DNA of 51,423 nucleotides from Gammaproteobacteria bacterium (GCA_013289115.1 JABDAQ010000003.1:1-51423); one strand, 5' to 3'; shown: positions 8,589 to 17,147, numbered from the stretch's first letter. Made by a program: numbers and translations. Notes: generated by a model from the sequence alone, not told the origin.

Positions 8589-9233
8589 TCATTTATCACG
8601 GATCAGATGATCTAAAATACGCATTAGATTTATCTGAATATCTGCGATAGATTCTGTAGCATCGATTATCGAATAATGTGTATACATTTTTGCGCGTTGT
8701 ATATAACAAGCACGTACACGTTCAAAAAAATCACGGTATTGTGCTTCAATGCGATCCAGCTGACTCTGTTTTTTTCTACGCGCTAACGCCTCTTCCACCG
8801 GCATATCAAATAAAATAATATGATTGGGCTGTATCAAATTAGGTATAAGTTTTTCTATTTGCGCAATTTTTTCTTTTGCAATACCGCGTCCAGCTCCTTG
8901 ATAGGCATACGTAGAATCAGTAAAACGATCGCATAGCACCCAGCGCTGTGCTCTGAGTGCCGGTGTAATAATCTGTGCTACATGCTGAGCACGGGCAGCA
9001 GATACTAACAATAATTCACTGATCGGCGTTAAAGACTCGCTATTTTTTTGTAGAACAAGCGTACGAATTGCCTCTGCCAATGGTGTTCCGCCTGGTTCAC
9101 GTGTATACACGAGATCGATGCCTTGTTGTTTTAAATACTGCTGGATAAACTGTCCGTGCGTAGTTTTTCCAACACCCTCGATCCCTTCTAAAACAATAAA
9201 ACAAGCTGAATCTGTCAACGTATTATTATTCAT
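8589..9233 (-). CDS. tmk: Thymidylate kinase
   Basis: 214 residues; phosphorylates dTMP to dTDP, the step shared by de novo and salvage dTTP synthesis. It shows the P-loop GIEGVGKTT at about residues 16-24, the DR motif in VLCDRFTDSTYAYQGAGRG, and the LID arginines in RRKKQSQLDRIE, the gammaproteobacterial type in which basic residues sit in the LID. ATG at 9233 is preferred over an in-frame TTG at 9239. The start overlaps the mltG stop by 8 bases, suggesting translational coupling, and holB follows after 3 bases. Confidence 0.96.
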   Translation of the reverse strand: MNNNTLTDSACFIVLEGIEGVGKTTHGQFIQQYLKQQGIDLVYTREPGGTPLAEAIRTLVLQKNSESLTPISELLLVSAARAQHVAQIITPALRAQRWVLCDRFTDSTYAYQGAGRGIAKEKIAQIEKLIPNLIQPNHIILFDMPVEEALARRKKQSQLDRIEAQYRDFFERVRACYIQRAKMYTHYSIIDATESIADIQINLMRILDHLIRDK

Positions 9234-10323
9234 AAGCAAAACACAAAATTCCGGTAAGCTGTTTACTCAGCAACCAACTGCTTTTAGGACAGGAACGCGG
9301 CATTAAGGTCGCTGGCATAAAATAATGAATCTGATCGCGATACAAAACAACTGCTTCTTTATGTTGCGCTAAGTTGTCTGAAAACTGTAAACGACCATTA
9401 CCGCCTGTCACAAAATATAGATGGTCATTTAACTGAGGATGTAATGCCGCTTGTAACGACGCCAAACTTGGTATAGCGATCGGGGTTGGAGGTAATCCTT
9501 TGCGCGTGTAGCTATTGTAAGAACCATCTTGTTGTAACTGCGCCTTTGTTAAGTGTCCTGTAAAATTATCACCCAACCCATAAATAACAATTGAATCAAA
9601 CTGCAAAGGCATATTTTTTTTCAAACGATTAATAATAACACCCGCGACGTTAGCACGTTCTTGAGCAAGTGCTGTTTCTTTTTCAATGAGCGAGGCAACG
9701 ATAAGCGCTTGATAAGCCTCTGTATACGGCAATCCAGAAGCCCGCTGTCGCCAAGCGGCTTGTAATTTACGTTGCATCAAACGATACGCACGCTTGAGTA
9801 ATTGTGTATCAGCTGTATTAGCTGGAAAATAGTAAGTCGCTGGAAAAAATAATCCTTCTAAGTTACACGGTGGCAAATCAAGTGCTTTAAATAAAGCATC
9901 CGGCCGTTGCAATGTTGTTCGCACATAAGGCGCGATCGCTAAAGCGTGAAGCATTTGCCGAAATGTCCAACCCTCTACGATAGTAAAATGACGCAACAAA
10001 ATTTTACCCATACGTATCTTATTTAAAAAATCATACGGAGTTGTACCGACCGAAAAAAAATATTCACCTGCTTTGAGTTGAGAAGCAGCCCCACTTAGAT
10101 GCGCCAAGATAAAGAAGAAATCAGGATGACTCAAGATGCCGCGTTGTTGTAGATCCGATATCAAGGTACGTAGAGAAGCGCCTGGTTGTATTTGATAATA
10201 AAAAGGCTGTGTTTGGATCAGTGGTTGCGTCAAGAAACGATAACAAATGATCAACCAACCAGCGATACTGCTTATCAAGATAGAAATAATAATACGCACA
10301 AACCATTTTTGAACATTATTCAT
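9226..10323 (-). CDS. mltG: MltG-type endolytic murein transglycosylase
   Basis: 365 residues with one N-terminal membrane anchor (IIISILISSIAGWLIICYRF, about residues 11-30) and a periplasmic YceG domain. The catalytic segment SLIEKETALAQERANVAGV carries the expected glutamate. NRLKKNMPLQFDS, GSYNSYTRKGLPPTPI and LYFVTGGNGRLQFSDN are the family's hallmark blocks. It cleaves nascent glycan strands and is thought to end polymerisation. It overlaps fabF by 4 bases (ATGA) and tmk by several bases, inside the conserved acpP-fabF-(pabC)-mltG-tmk-holB order. pabC, often found between fabF and mltG, is missing. Confidence 0.95.
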   Translation of the reverse strand: MNNVQKWFVRIIISILISSIAGWLIICYRFLTQPLIQTQPFYYQIQPGASLRTLISDLQQRGILSHPDFFFILAHLSGAASQLKAGEYFFSVGTTPYDFLNKIRMGKILLRHFTIVEGWTFRQMLHALAIAPYVRTTLQRPDALFKALDLPPCNLEGLFFPATYYFPANTADTQLLKRAYRLMQRKLQAAWRQRASGLPYTEAYQALIVASLIEKETALAQERANVAGVIINRLKKNMPLQFDSIVIYGLGDNFTGHLTKAQLQQDGSYNSYTRKGLPPTPIAIPSLASLQAALHPQLNDHLYFVTGGNGRLQFSDNLAQHKEAVVLYRDQIHYFMPATLMPRSCPKSSWLLSKQLTGILCFAYE

Positions 10324-11564
10324 ACGCGAGCAAACAAAAGGGAGGCATTTGTTCCGCCAAAACCAAACGAATTGGATAGCGCGTATCGAATCGACATAGC
10401 TTGCGCATGATGAGGAACAAGATTTAATCCACGCGCTTCTTCACTTGGATGATCAAGATTGATAGTGGGTGGAGCAAGTTGATCGCACAATGCCAATACA
10501 GTAAAAATCGCTTCAACAGCACCTGAGGCCCCCAGTAAATGACCTGTCATAGATTTTGTGGCACTAATCGCGAGTCGTTCTGCATGTGTTCCAAACGTTT
10601 GTCGTAAAGCAAGTAACTCAAGTTCATCACCCGCGCGCGTTGAAGTTGCATGCGCATTGACATAATCGACTTGTTCTGGATTGAGTTGCGCATCATGCAG
10701 CGCATTGCGCATCGCGAATACGGGACCTTCCCCCTGAGGAGACGGACTCGTTATATGATAAGCATCGGCGCTCATACCAAAACCGATCAATTCAGCATAA
10801 ACACGCGCATTACGACGACGCGCGTGTTCGTATTCTTCTAAAACTAAAATGCCTGCACCATCACCTAAAACAAAACCATCACGATCACGATCCCAAGGAC
10901 GACTCGCCGATCGCGGATCATCATTGCGTGTCGACAATGCTTTGCAAGCAGAAAATCCTCCCAAACCCAAAGGCGTCGTAGCCATTTCTGTACCACCAAC
11001 GATCATCAAATCTGCATCTCCGTAAGCAATGATGCGTGCACCTTGACCAATATTATGTGTGCCAGTGGTACAGGCCGTTACGATGGCCAGATTAGGTCCC
11101 TTTAATCCATGACGAATTGAAACATGCCCAGCTGCCATGTTGCTGATAGCACCTGCAATAAAATACGGCGATATTTTGCGTGAACCGCCTGCTTGTAGTT
11201 GTTCGTGATTTTTTTCAATCAACGACAAGCCACCAATGCCTGATCCAATAGCAACGCCTATGCGCCTACAATTTTCTTGCGTGATTGATAATCCTGAGTC
11301 TTCGATCGCCTGAGCTGCTGCAACGTAGGCATATTGAATAAATACATCCATCTTCCGCAAGTCTTTACTAGAAAGATAAGGTTGAGTCTGAAACGCGTGC
11401 ACACTGCTGGAAATTCTGGAGGGGAAAGTAGAAACATCAAAGGCTGTGATAGGTGACACGCCGCTTTTTCCAGCAACGATATTTTGCCAAGTGGTAGCAA
11501 TTGTGTCGCCCAAAGACGTAATAACTCCAAGACCGGTAACAACTACACGGCGTTGCGTACTCAC
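10320..11564 (-). CDS. fabF: 3-oxoacyl-ACP synthase II (FabF)
   Basis: 414 residues; condensing enzyme that elongates acyl-ACP with malonyl-ACP and is specialised for the C16:1 to C18:1 step. The catalytic Cys lies in IVTACTTGTHNIG, His in NAHATSTRAGDELE and His in KSMTGHLLGASGAVE, the normal Cys-His-His triad, with the C-terminal SNSFGFGGTNAS loop. The start is GTG (11562-11564) with GAGGAGTGATC upstream. It follows acpP after 29 bases and overlaps mltG by 4. Confidence 0.97.
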   Translation of the reverse strand: MSTQRRVVVTGLGVITSLGDTIATTWQNIVAGKSGVSPITAFDVSTFPSRISSSVHAFQTQPYLSSKDLRKMDVFIQYAYVAAAQAIEDSGLSITQENCRRIGVAIGSGIGGLSLIEKNHEQLQAGGSRKISPYFIAGAISNMAAGHVSIRHGLKGPNLAIVTACTTGTHNIGQGARIIAYGDADLMIVGGTEMATTPLGLGGFSACKALSTRNDDPRSASRPWDRDRDGFVLGDGAGILVLEEYEHARRRNARVYAELIGFGMSADAYHITSPSPQGEGPVFAMRNALHDAQLNPEQVDYVNAHATSTRAGDELELLALRQTFGTHAERLAISATKSMTGHLLGASGAVEAIFTVLALCDQLAPPTINLDHPSEEARGLNLVPHHAQAMSIRYALSNSFGFGGTNASLLFARV

Positions 11565-11593
11565 AGATGATCACTCCTCTAATTCACAAAGAA

Positions 11594-11881
11594 TCATGAG
11601 CTTGTCACTTCCTCTCGACGTTTTTCAATTAAAAGCACAGCATGTTGAACGGTATTAATTTTTTCTGCTTCTTCATCGGGAATATCAATACCAAACTCTT
11701 CTTCAAAAGCCATCACAAGTTCAACTGTATCTAGAGAATCTGCGCCGAGATCATTTTGAAACGAAGATTCAAGCGTAATAGATTCAATATTTATATCCAG
11801 ATACTCTGAGACAACACTTAGCACTCTTTTTGTAATCTTCTCCCGAGCATCACTACTTTTTAACTCATCTATGCTACTCAC
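11594..11881 (-). CDS. acpP: Acyl carrier protein
   Basis: 95 residues with GTG start at 11881, preceded by GAGGAG 9 bases upstream. The longer in-frame ATG at 11920 adds 13 residues unlike any ACP. The phosphopantetheine serine is in [19 protein letters not shown], followed by the helix III segment [12 protein letters not shown]. Compared with the usual 78 residues there is an N-terminal extension of about 10 ([14 protein letters not shown]) and a charged tail [10 protein letters not shown]. It carries growing acyl chains for the Fab enzymes and PlsX encoded around it. 91 bases separate it from fabG, enough for its own promoter. Confidence 0.96.
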   Translation of the reverse strand: MSSIDELKSSDAREKITKRVLSVVSEYLDINIESITLESSFQNDLGADSLDTVELVMAFEEEFGIDIPDEEAEKINTVQHAVLLIEKRREEVTSS

Positions 11882-11934
11882 GTACTCATCTCCTCTCTTT
11901 GAGATATAAAATGCAAACAAAACAGCCGGACCCT

Positions 11935-11962
11935 AGTGTATTCAATTCTATCGCGAACGCAA
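11935..11962 (-). promoter_or_regulatory. possible internal promoter for acpP
   Basis: On the minus strand TTGCGT (11962-11957), 16 bases, TACACT (11940-11935), in the 91-base fabG-acpP gap. Match is modest (3 of 6 and 4 of 6). acpP needs far more product than its neighbours, so an extra promoter would make sense, which is inference. Confidence 0.25.
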
Positions 11963-11972
11963 GCCGCCTCAT

Positions 11973-12713
11973 TCACACCATGTAAAACCCACCGTTTATA
12001 TGTAAGGTATGACCCGTAATATAAATAGCAGACGCTAAAAAAATGCAAGCGTGAGCCACATCATACACCTGTCCGAAACTCTGGCAAGGAATGCGCTGTT
12101 TGAGCAGCAACTTCTGCTGTGTTGATAGATTCATAGTCATGTCTGTTTCAATAAACCCAGGAGCAACCACATTCACTGTAATACCGCGTGCAGCAACCTC
12201 CAACGCTAAGGATTTACTAAATCCAATAATGCCTGCTTTGGCGGCGGCATAATTCGCTTGACCTAGATTGCCGCTGCTAGCAACAACAGAACTTATCGTA
12301 ATGATGCGACCAAAACGCGCCTTGAGCATTCCTTTTAAACATAACTTGGTTACACGGTAAACTGATTTTAAATCGGTATCAAGCACCTGATCCCAATCAT
12401 CCTCGCTCATTCGTACTACCAGCGCGTCTCGAGTAATACCTGCGTTATTGATTAAAATATGCGGTTCGCCTCCCAAATCACGCTTAAGCTGCGCCCACAT
12501 AGAGTTCAAAGAATGAGGATCCGTGATATCTAATAAAAAACCTTTTCCCGATACGGCATTTGTTTGTAAAAGTTGATCAAAAGCAGCGACACCGGCCTGT
12601 GTTGTCGCTGTACCTGCTACAATTGCACCCTGTTTAGCAAATTCTAAAGCGATCGCTTGACCGATACCACGACTTGCTCCAGTCACTAAAACAATGCGAT
12701 GAGAAAAAAGCAT
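11973..12713 (-). CDS. fabG: 3-oxoacyl-ACP reductase (FabG)
   Basis: 246-residue short-chain dehydrogenase that reduces 3-oxoacyl-ACP with NADPH in each elongation cycle. It has the cofactor motif TGASRGIGQAI at about residues 11-21, NNAG in ILINNAGITRDAL, catalytic Ser in ITISSVVASSGN, Tyr and Lys in ANYAAAKAG, and the VAPGFIETDM loop. The length is standard (E. coli 244). It lies 16 bases after fabD. Confidence 0.97.
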   Translation of the reverse strand: MLFSHRIVLVTGASRGIGQAIALEFAKQGAIVAGTATTQAGVAAFDQLLQTNAVSGKGFLLDITDPHSLNSMWAQLKRDLGGEPHILINNAGITRDALVVRMSEDDWDQVLDTDLKSVYRVTKLCLKGMLKARFGRIITISSVVASSGNLGQANYAAAKAGIIGFSKSLALEVAARGITVNVVAPGFIETDMTMNLSTQQKLLLKQRIPCQSFGQVYDVAHACIFLASAIYITGHTLHINGGFYMV

Positions 12714-12729
12714 AAATAAAATACCTGTA

Positions 12730-13662
12730 TTAGCTTGCTTGATGCCGGACAGAAAACCTATCCATAATCGATACGGTGAGAATTGAAGTCATACGTTTAT
12801 TGAGTCCGGTCAATACCTTACCGGGTCCGCATTCAATAAAAAGCGTAATGTCTTTTTCTACTATGAATTGAATCGTCTCAACCCAACGTACAGGTTGACA
12901 CATTTGTCGAATTAATGCGGATTTTATAGTTTCAGGATCGCTCGCTATCGCGGCATCTACATTATTGATCACATCAATGCTAGGTCGACGAAAATTAATT
13001 TTTTCTAAATCTACTAATAATTGCTGTGCAGCCGACTGCATTAAAATACAATGAGCTGGCACACTGACAGGAATACGTTTTGCAAGCTTGGCAGAAAATT
13101 CATGACGCGCTAAATATAAAGCGCGATCAATAGCTGAGGCGTTACCCGAAAGCACCGTTTGTCCTGGCGCATTCAGATTAGCAGGTGCTAATACATCAGC
13201 TTGTGCCGCACGATCACACAGTTGCGCGATAGCTTGATCTGATAATCCTATCACAGCGCCCATAGCGCCTTGACCCTCAGGCACAGCCGACTGCATATAA
13301 TGACCGCGTGCCGCTACAACATCAATTGCTTCTGTAAAATCCAACACACCGGCACAAACCAACGCTGAGTATTCGCCTAAGCTATGACCCGCCAGTATCA
13401 CAGGTGTATCTTGCAACTCATCCTGCCAGATACGCCATAGTGCAATGCTGGCAGCCAATACGATCGGCTGCGTATATTGTGTTTGATTCAATTGTGTTAG
13501 CGGCCCATTTTGACTCAACTGCCAAAGATCATAACCCAATACCTCAGAGGCCTCTTGAAAAGTTTTTTGTATCTGTGGATATTGCGTGGCAATCTCAGCC
13601 AACATGCCCAAGCTCTGAGAACCTTGACCGGGAAATATAAAGGCAATTTTCTTCTCATGCAT
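12730..13662 (-). CDS. fabD: Malonyl-CoA:ACP transacylase (FabD)
   Basis: 310 residues. It loads malonyl units onto ACP. It shows FIFPGQGSQSLGM near the N terminus, the nucleophile serine in AGHSLGEYSALVC at about residues 91-103, catalytic His in VSVPAHCILM, and the C-terminal FIECGPGKVLTGLNKR. The length matches the family. It follows fabH after 13 bases. Confidence 0.97.
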   Translation of the reverse strand: MHEKKIAFIFPGQGSQSLGMLAEIATQYPQIQKTFQEASEVLGYDLWQLSQNGPLTQLNQTQYTQPIVLAASIALWRIWQDELQDTPVILAGHSLGEYSALVCAGVLDFTEAIDVVAARGHYMQSAVPEGQGAMGAVIGLSDQAIAQLCDRAAQADVLAPANLNAPGQTVLSGNASAIDRALYLARHEFSAKLAKRIPVSVPAHCILMQSAAQQLLVDLEKINFRRPSIDVINNVDAAIASDPETIKSALIRQMCQPVRWVETIQFIVEKDITLFIECGPGKVLTGLNKRMTSILTVSIMDRFSVRHQAS

Positions 13663-13675
13663 AATAATAATTTGA

Positions 13676-14623
13676 TCAATAGCGCAACAAAGTAGCGCCC
13701 CAAGTAAAACCTGCCCCGAAGCTTTCTAATAGCAATAACTGACCTTTTTGGATCCGCCCATCAGCGATGGCAGTGTTTAAAGCAAGCGGGATCGAAGCTG
13801 AAGAAGTATTGCCGTGACGATCTAAACTGATAACAATACGTTCCAGCGGCATAGTTAATTTTTTTGCTAAGGCACCGATGATACGCAAGTTCGCTTGATG
13901 AGGTATTAGCCAATCCAGCGTATCGGTTGTCAAATCATTCACCGCCAAAATTTGATTTAAAGCAGTACTTAGCTGTTGCACAGCAACTTTAAATACTTCA
14001 TTACCGCGCATTTTAATTTTTGAATCCGTACCAAGCAATCCACTACTGACATGTAACATATCTTGATAAGAACCATCAGCATACAATTGCGACGATATGA
14101 TCCCAGGGCACTCATCTGCCTGTAACAGAACCGCTCCCGCCCCGTCTCCAAATAAAATGCAAGTAGAACGATCTTGCCAATCAAGAATGCGCGACATCGT
14201 TTCACTGCCAATCACCAAAGCAGAATCAACAAATCCAGTACGAATAAATTGATCAGCCACCGTAAGCGCGTAGTTAAAGCCAGCACAAGCTGCGCTTACA
14301 TCAAAAGCAGGACAATTAGAAATGCCTAAAGCAGCTTGTACGGCACAAGCTGTGCTTGGAAAAAAATTATCAGGTGTGGTCGTCGCCACGATAATCATAC
14401 CCAGATCACGCGCCGCTATTGTGCTACCGATCAAGGCAGATCGTGCAGCAGCGATAGCCATGCTTGAAGTTGTATCTTGTATACTCGCAATGTGGCGCTG
14501 CATGATGCCTGTACGTTCAACAATCCATGCATGACTTGTATCCAATGTTTTTTCTAAATCTTCATTCGTAACGATTTTTTTTGGAAGAAATCCGCCATTG
14601 CCGATGATTCTAGAGTAGCGCAT
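13676..14623 (-). CDS. fabH: 3-oxoacyl-ACP synthase III (FabH)
   Basis: 315 residues, beginning MRYSRIIGNGGFLPKK, which aligns with MYTKIIGTGSYLPE of E. coli FabH. A start at 14665 would overlap plsX by 38 bases and add 14 unrelated residues, so ATG 14623 is preferred; it lies 4 bases past the plsX stop. The Cys-His-Asn triad is present: FDVSAACAGFNYA, IPHQANLRI and GNTSSASIPLAL. It starts fatty-acid synthesis by condensing acetyl-CoA with malonyl-ACP. Confidence 0.96.
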   Translation of the reverse strand: MRYSRIIGNGGFLPKKIVTNEDLEKTLDTSHAWIVERTGIMQRHIASIQDTTSSMAIAAARSALIGSTIAARDLGMIIVATTTPDNFFPSTACAVQAALGISNCPAFDVSAACAGFNYALTVADQFIRTGFVDSALVIGSETMSRILDWQDRSTCILFGDGAGAVLLQADECPGIISSQLYADGSYQDMLHVSSGLLGTDSKIKMRGNEVFKVAVQQLSTALNQILAVNDLTTDTLDWLIPHQANLRIIGALAKKLTMPLERIVISLDRHGNTSSASIPLALNTAIADGRIQKGQLLLLESFGAGFTWGATLLRY

Positions 14624-14627
14624 CCTA

Positions 14628-15671
14628 TCAGTCCGCAGTATGATCCTGTAGCAGAGCACCGACACGCTTACGAATCAACTGTGGAATATTTTTTTGAACT
14701 TCTAAAATCGCCTTGTTGATTGCATGTTCAAAGGCAACACTATTGGCTCCGCCATGACTTTTAATCACGATACCCTGTAATCCAAGAAAACTCGCGCCGT
14801 TATAATGTTCCGGATCAATTTGCTTACGAACGCGTTGTAAAACATGCGACGCTGCCAACCCTGATAAACGTGTTAACCAATTACGTTGAAAGGCACATCG
14901 CATAGAGTAATTAATTAATTTAGCCACACCTTCGGTTACTTTTAAAGCAATATTGCCGACAAAACCATCACAGACCACAATATCAGCCACACCTTGGTAA
15001 ATAGCATCGCCTTCTACATAACCCACATAATTAAGGCTTGGGGTTTTCAATAATAATTGCGCTAGTTCTTTTACTTGCTTATTGCCTTTAATTGCTTCAG
15101 ATCCAATATTGAGCAAACCAACGGTCGGTCGTTCAATACCATCCACTGCCTCAGCTAATACAGATCCCATCACTGCAAATTGAAATAAATGTTCGACTTC
15201 AGAATCAACATTTGCACCCAAATCTAAAACACGAACTGTCGTATTCGCTTTCATAGTAGGTAACATAGCAACGATAGCGGGTCTATCAACGCCGGGTAAA
15301 GTTTTCAAAATAAAGCGAGCCATCGCCATCAAAGCACCTGTATTGCCTGCGCTCACACAGGCCTGCGCCTCGCCTTGTTTAATTAAATTTAAAGCGAGCC
15401 ACATAGAAGAATCTTTTTTAGTACGCAAAGCTTGTACAGGCGATTCATCCATAGCTACCACTTGTGAACTTGGCTGAATGCGCAAACGATCTTGTTTACA
15501 TGACTTATGCAGGCTTAACTGCTTCTGCAAGCCATCAGGATCGCCGACTAAAATTAAGTGAAGATTAAGTTCTCTTTGTAAGACATTCAAAGCAGCAGGA
15601 ACTGTTACTTCTAATCCGTAATCACCACTCATCGCATCGACAGCGATAATATATTGATCAGATTCCATCAT
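14628..15671 (-). CDS. plsX: Phosphate acyltransferase PlsX
   Basis: 347 residues. It makes acyl-phosphate from acyl-ACP for the PlsY route of phospholipid synthesis. It opens IIAVDAMSGDYG, the family's N-terminal signature (usually DAMGGD, here DAMSGD), and contains ACVSAGNTGALMAMA, RPAIVAMLPT, LDLGANVD, VGLLNIGSEAIKGN and VCDGFVGNIALK. It overlaps rpmF by 4 bases (ATGA). rpmF-plsX-fabH is the conserved order. The Gly-to-Ser change in DAMGGD is mild but worth noting. Confidence 0.96.
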   Translation of the reverse strand: MMESDQYIIAVDAMSGDYGLEVTVPAALNVLQRELNLHLILVGDPDGLQKQLSLHKSCKQDRLRIQPSSQVVAMDESPVQALRTKKDSSMWLALNLIKQGEAQACVSAGNTGALMAMARFILKTLPGVDRPAIVAMLPTMKANTTVRVLDLGANVDSEVEHLFQFAVMGSVLAEAVDGIERPTVGLLNIGSEAIKGNKQVKELAQLLLKTPSLNYVGYVEGDAIYQGVADIVVCDGFVGNIALKVTEGVAKLINYSMRCAFQRNWLTRLSGLAASHVLQRVRKQIDPEHYNGASFLGLQGIVIKSHGGANSVAFEHAINKAILEVQKNIPQLIRKRVGALLQDHTAD

Positions 15672-15880
15672 TCCTCGGAATCAGTTATTTTTTTTCTTTT
15701 TCCTAGCGTTCGCATAATTTGCTTGCCGCGATAATACCAATCCTTAGTCATGTGATGACGCCGATGCGTTTCACCACTGGTAGGATCAGTTGAAAGCATA
15801 GTTAGCAAGTTAGGCAAAGCACTATGGGCTCTGCGACTACCTCGCCTTGCACGCGATCCACGTGATTTTTGAACGGCCAT
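15668..15880 (-). CDS. rpmF: 50S ribosomal protein L32 (bL32)
   Basis: 70 residues. It starts MAVQKSRGSRARRGSRRAHS, the family's N terminus. An in-frame GTG at 15889 adds three residues (MES), but GGTGGAG positions the ATG at 15880. C-terminal to THRRHHMTKDWYYRGKQI is a 15-residue charged tail. No zinc-binding cysteines are present, so this is the zinc-free form. It is the first gene of the lipid-synthesis operon, linking ribosome and membrane synthesis. Confidence 0.96.
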   Translation of the reverse strand: MAVQKSRGSRARRGSRRAHSALPNLLTMLSTDPTSGETHRRHHMTKDWYYRGKQIMRTLGKRKKITDSEE

Positions 15881-15913
15881 AGACTCCACCGCTTAATAAT
15901 AAAAAGATGCGGC

Positions 15914-15942
15914 ATTATGCGCTGAGTTTTACTAAAAAACAA
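15914..15942 (-). promoter_or_regulatory. promoter for the rpmF-plsX-fab operon
   Basis: On the minus strand TTGTTT (15942-15937), 17 bases, CATAAT (15919-15914), about 33 bases before the rpmF start. The -10 matches 5 of 6 positions. A further TTGACA occurs at 15982-15977 but has no well-placed -10. Confidence 0.45.
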
Positions 15943-15978
15943 TCGATACATCCAATCCTTCAATCACATGGGCATCTG

Positions 15979-16791
15979 TCAATTTATTTTTAGATGCTTA
16001 AACCCTTCTATGGAAGTAGTAGCGAAATTTGAACGTGTTTTGAAAAAGAATTGATTTGTATCAATAGGCTGCAAACATTTTTCTAGTTTTTCAAGCTCAT
16101 TACAGACATCATTATACAATGCGATTTTTGGATCTTTTCCGGCAGAAAGTGGATGTTCTTTTCCTGTTAATAAGGAAGAGATACATTTCTTTAGATCGGA
16201 ATATAAAGAATCGTCATCGTTATTAAAACGCTTTAAACTTATGAGAGTATCGAACTCCTTCTGTTCCAGGTTGCCACTTTGCTTTTGACGCTCATCAGAA
16301 TAAAACATTTCTTTTAATAACGTTAATATTTCTTGATTGTTACACTCTCGATCCATACTAACGCTACGATAAGGTCTTTTTTTTAAACCATTACGCTCCA
16401 CACTCATACTCCTTAAAAGCTTGGTTAAAATCCACGTACGCAAGTCCGAAACATAGTTGAGCGTTGCTGCCATCCTCCGAAAATCTTGATAGCGAGACTC
16501 CATCTCAGAACGAAAATCTTTGCTGATAGACTCAAAATGATCAAGAGAGTTATTCGACTTTTCGTTAATAACACCCAAATGTTTTTCTAGTTTTTCAAGC
16601 TCATTGAGAATATCACGATGCCATTTGCGTTTTACCGTATCGTCAGTACGAAAAGATGGGTCTAAAAAGAACTTTCTAAACGTGGAAGTGGAAACAAATT
16701 CTTTTAGATCGAAATACAAAGTCAAGGTATTGTTATCCGAACGCTTCAAACGCATAAGAGTATCCATCCACTTCTCCCCCCCCCCACTCAT
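15979..16791 (-). CDS. Unrecognised protein, second part of a gene split at a poly-G run
   Basis: 270 residues from ATG at 16791, but this start has no good ribosome site and probably is not used: the reading frame continues that of the 16733-17086 ORF if the G run at 16776-16785 had nine or twelve bases. Residues 8-75 complete a first unit; residues 98-243 are a second unit. Matching blocks include YQDFRRMAATLNYVSDLRTW against YDDFREMAVTLNYISSLRTW upstream, and NELEKLEKHL (63-72) against NELEKLEKCL (231-240). It is charged, mostly helical-looking, with no signal peptide or membrane segment. The family is unknown. It sits between prmB and rpmF. A secreted effector is possible given icmT/icmS in the same window, but nothing in the sequence proves it. 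Confidence 0.7.
   Translation of the reverse strand: MSGGGEKWMDTLMRLKRSDNNTLTLYFDLKEFVSTSTFRKFFLDPSFRTDDTVKRKWHRDILNELEKLEKHLGVINEKSNNSLDHFESISKDFRSEMESRYQDFRRMAATLNYVSDLRTWILTKLLRSMSVERNGLKKRPYRSVSMDRECNNQEILTLLKEMFYSDERQKQSGNLEQKEFDTLISLKRFNNDDDSLYSDLKKCISSLLTGKEHPLSAGKDPKIALYNDVCNELEKLEKCLQPIDTNQFFFKTRSNFATTSIEGFKHLKIN
16078..16101. repeat. 24-bp exact direct repeat, copy 1
   Basis: TTTTTCTAGTTTTTCAAGCT followed by CATT, identical to 16582-16605. The copies are 504 bases (168 codons) apart, the period of the two protein units, and encode the NELEKLEK segment of each. The identity suggests a fairly recent internal duplication or gene conversion. Confidence 0.85.
16582..16605. repeat. 24-bp exact direct repeat, copy 2
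   Basis: Second copy of the repeat at 16078-16101, in the first unit of the duplicated protein. Recombination between the two would remove one 504-base unit and keep the frame. Confidence 0.85.
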
Positions 16792-17086
16792 CAGAGTAAA
16801 GTACTTCTTTTAATAACGTTAATGTTTTTTGGTAGTCATATTTTTCATATGTTTTTGTATCCGTATACGCATTAGGACTGTTAAAAAGACCGTGCCCCTT
16901 TAAAAATTTGGATAAAATCCATGTACGCAGGCTTGAAATATAGTTCAGTGTTACTGCCATCTCCCGAAAATCATCATAATCCGAATCCAGCTCATGACAG
17001 AAGAAACCTTCACATTGATAAAAACCCTTAGCTGGCTTAACTGGGGCTGGAGACTGCAGAACCACTTCTATTTTTCTTTTTGGCAT
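16733..17086 (-). CDS. Unrecognised protein, first part of a gene split at a poly-G run
   Basis: 117 residues from ATG at 17086, preceded by AGAGG 11 bases upstream, the only convincing translation start for this locus. Starts MPKRKIEVVLQSPAPVKPAK, a basic/proline N terminus; residues 34-63 and 89-100 correspond to the second unit encoded at 15979-16791. After the G run the frame gives an unrelated tail (VDGYSYAFEAFG) and stops at 16733, overlapping the next ORF by 59 bases. In the present state this is a truncated product. The start is 61 bases after the prmB stop, so it may be cotranscribed with prmB and the alpha operon. No known domain was recognised. Confidence 0.7.
   Translation of the reverse strand: MPKRKIEVVLQSPAPVKPAKGFYQCEGFFCHELDSDYDDFREMAVTLNYISSLRTWILSKFLKGHGLFNSPNAYTDTKTYEKYDYQKTLTLLKEVLYSDEWGGGEVDGYSYAFEAFG
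16776..16785 (-). repeat. Poly-G run of ten (coding strand) splitting one gene into two frames
   Basis: Ten C on the plus strand, ten G on the coding strand. Upstream of the run the homology to the second unit is in one frame (ending LLKEVLYSDEWGGGE); downstream it continues in the next (EKWMDTLMRLKR). With nine or twelve G the two halves fuse; with nine the product is 368 residues. Runs of this length are known slippage sites for phase variation and transcriptional frameshifting. A sequencing length error is the main alternative. Confidence 0.8.
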
Positions 17087-17147
17087 CGTATTTAACCTCT
17101 TTTATTTTTATTATCTCCATAAGCAATGAATTAGACAACAGAAATTT

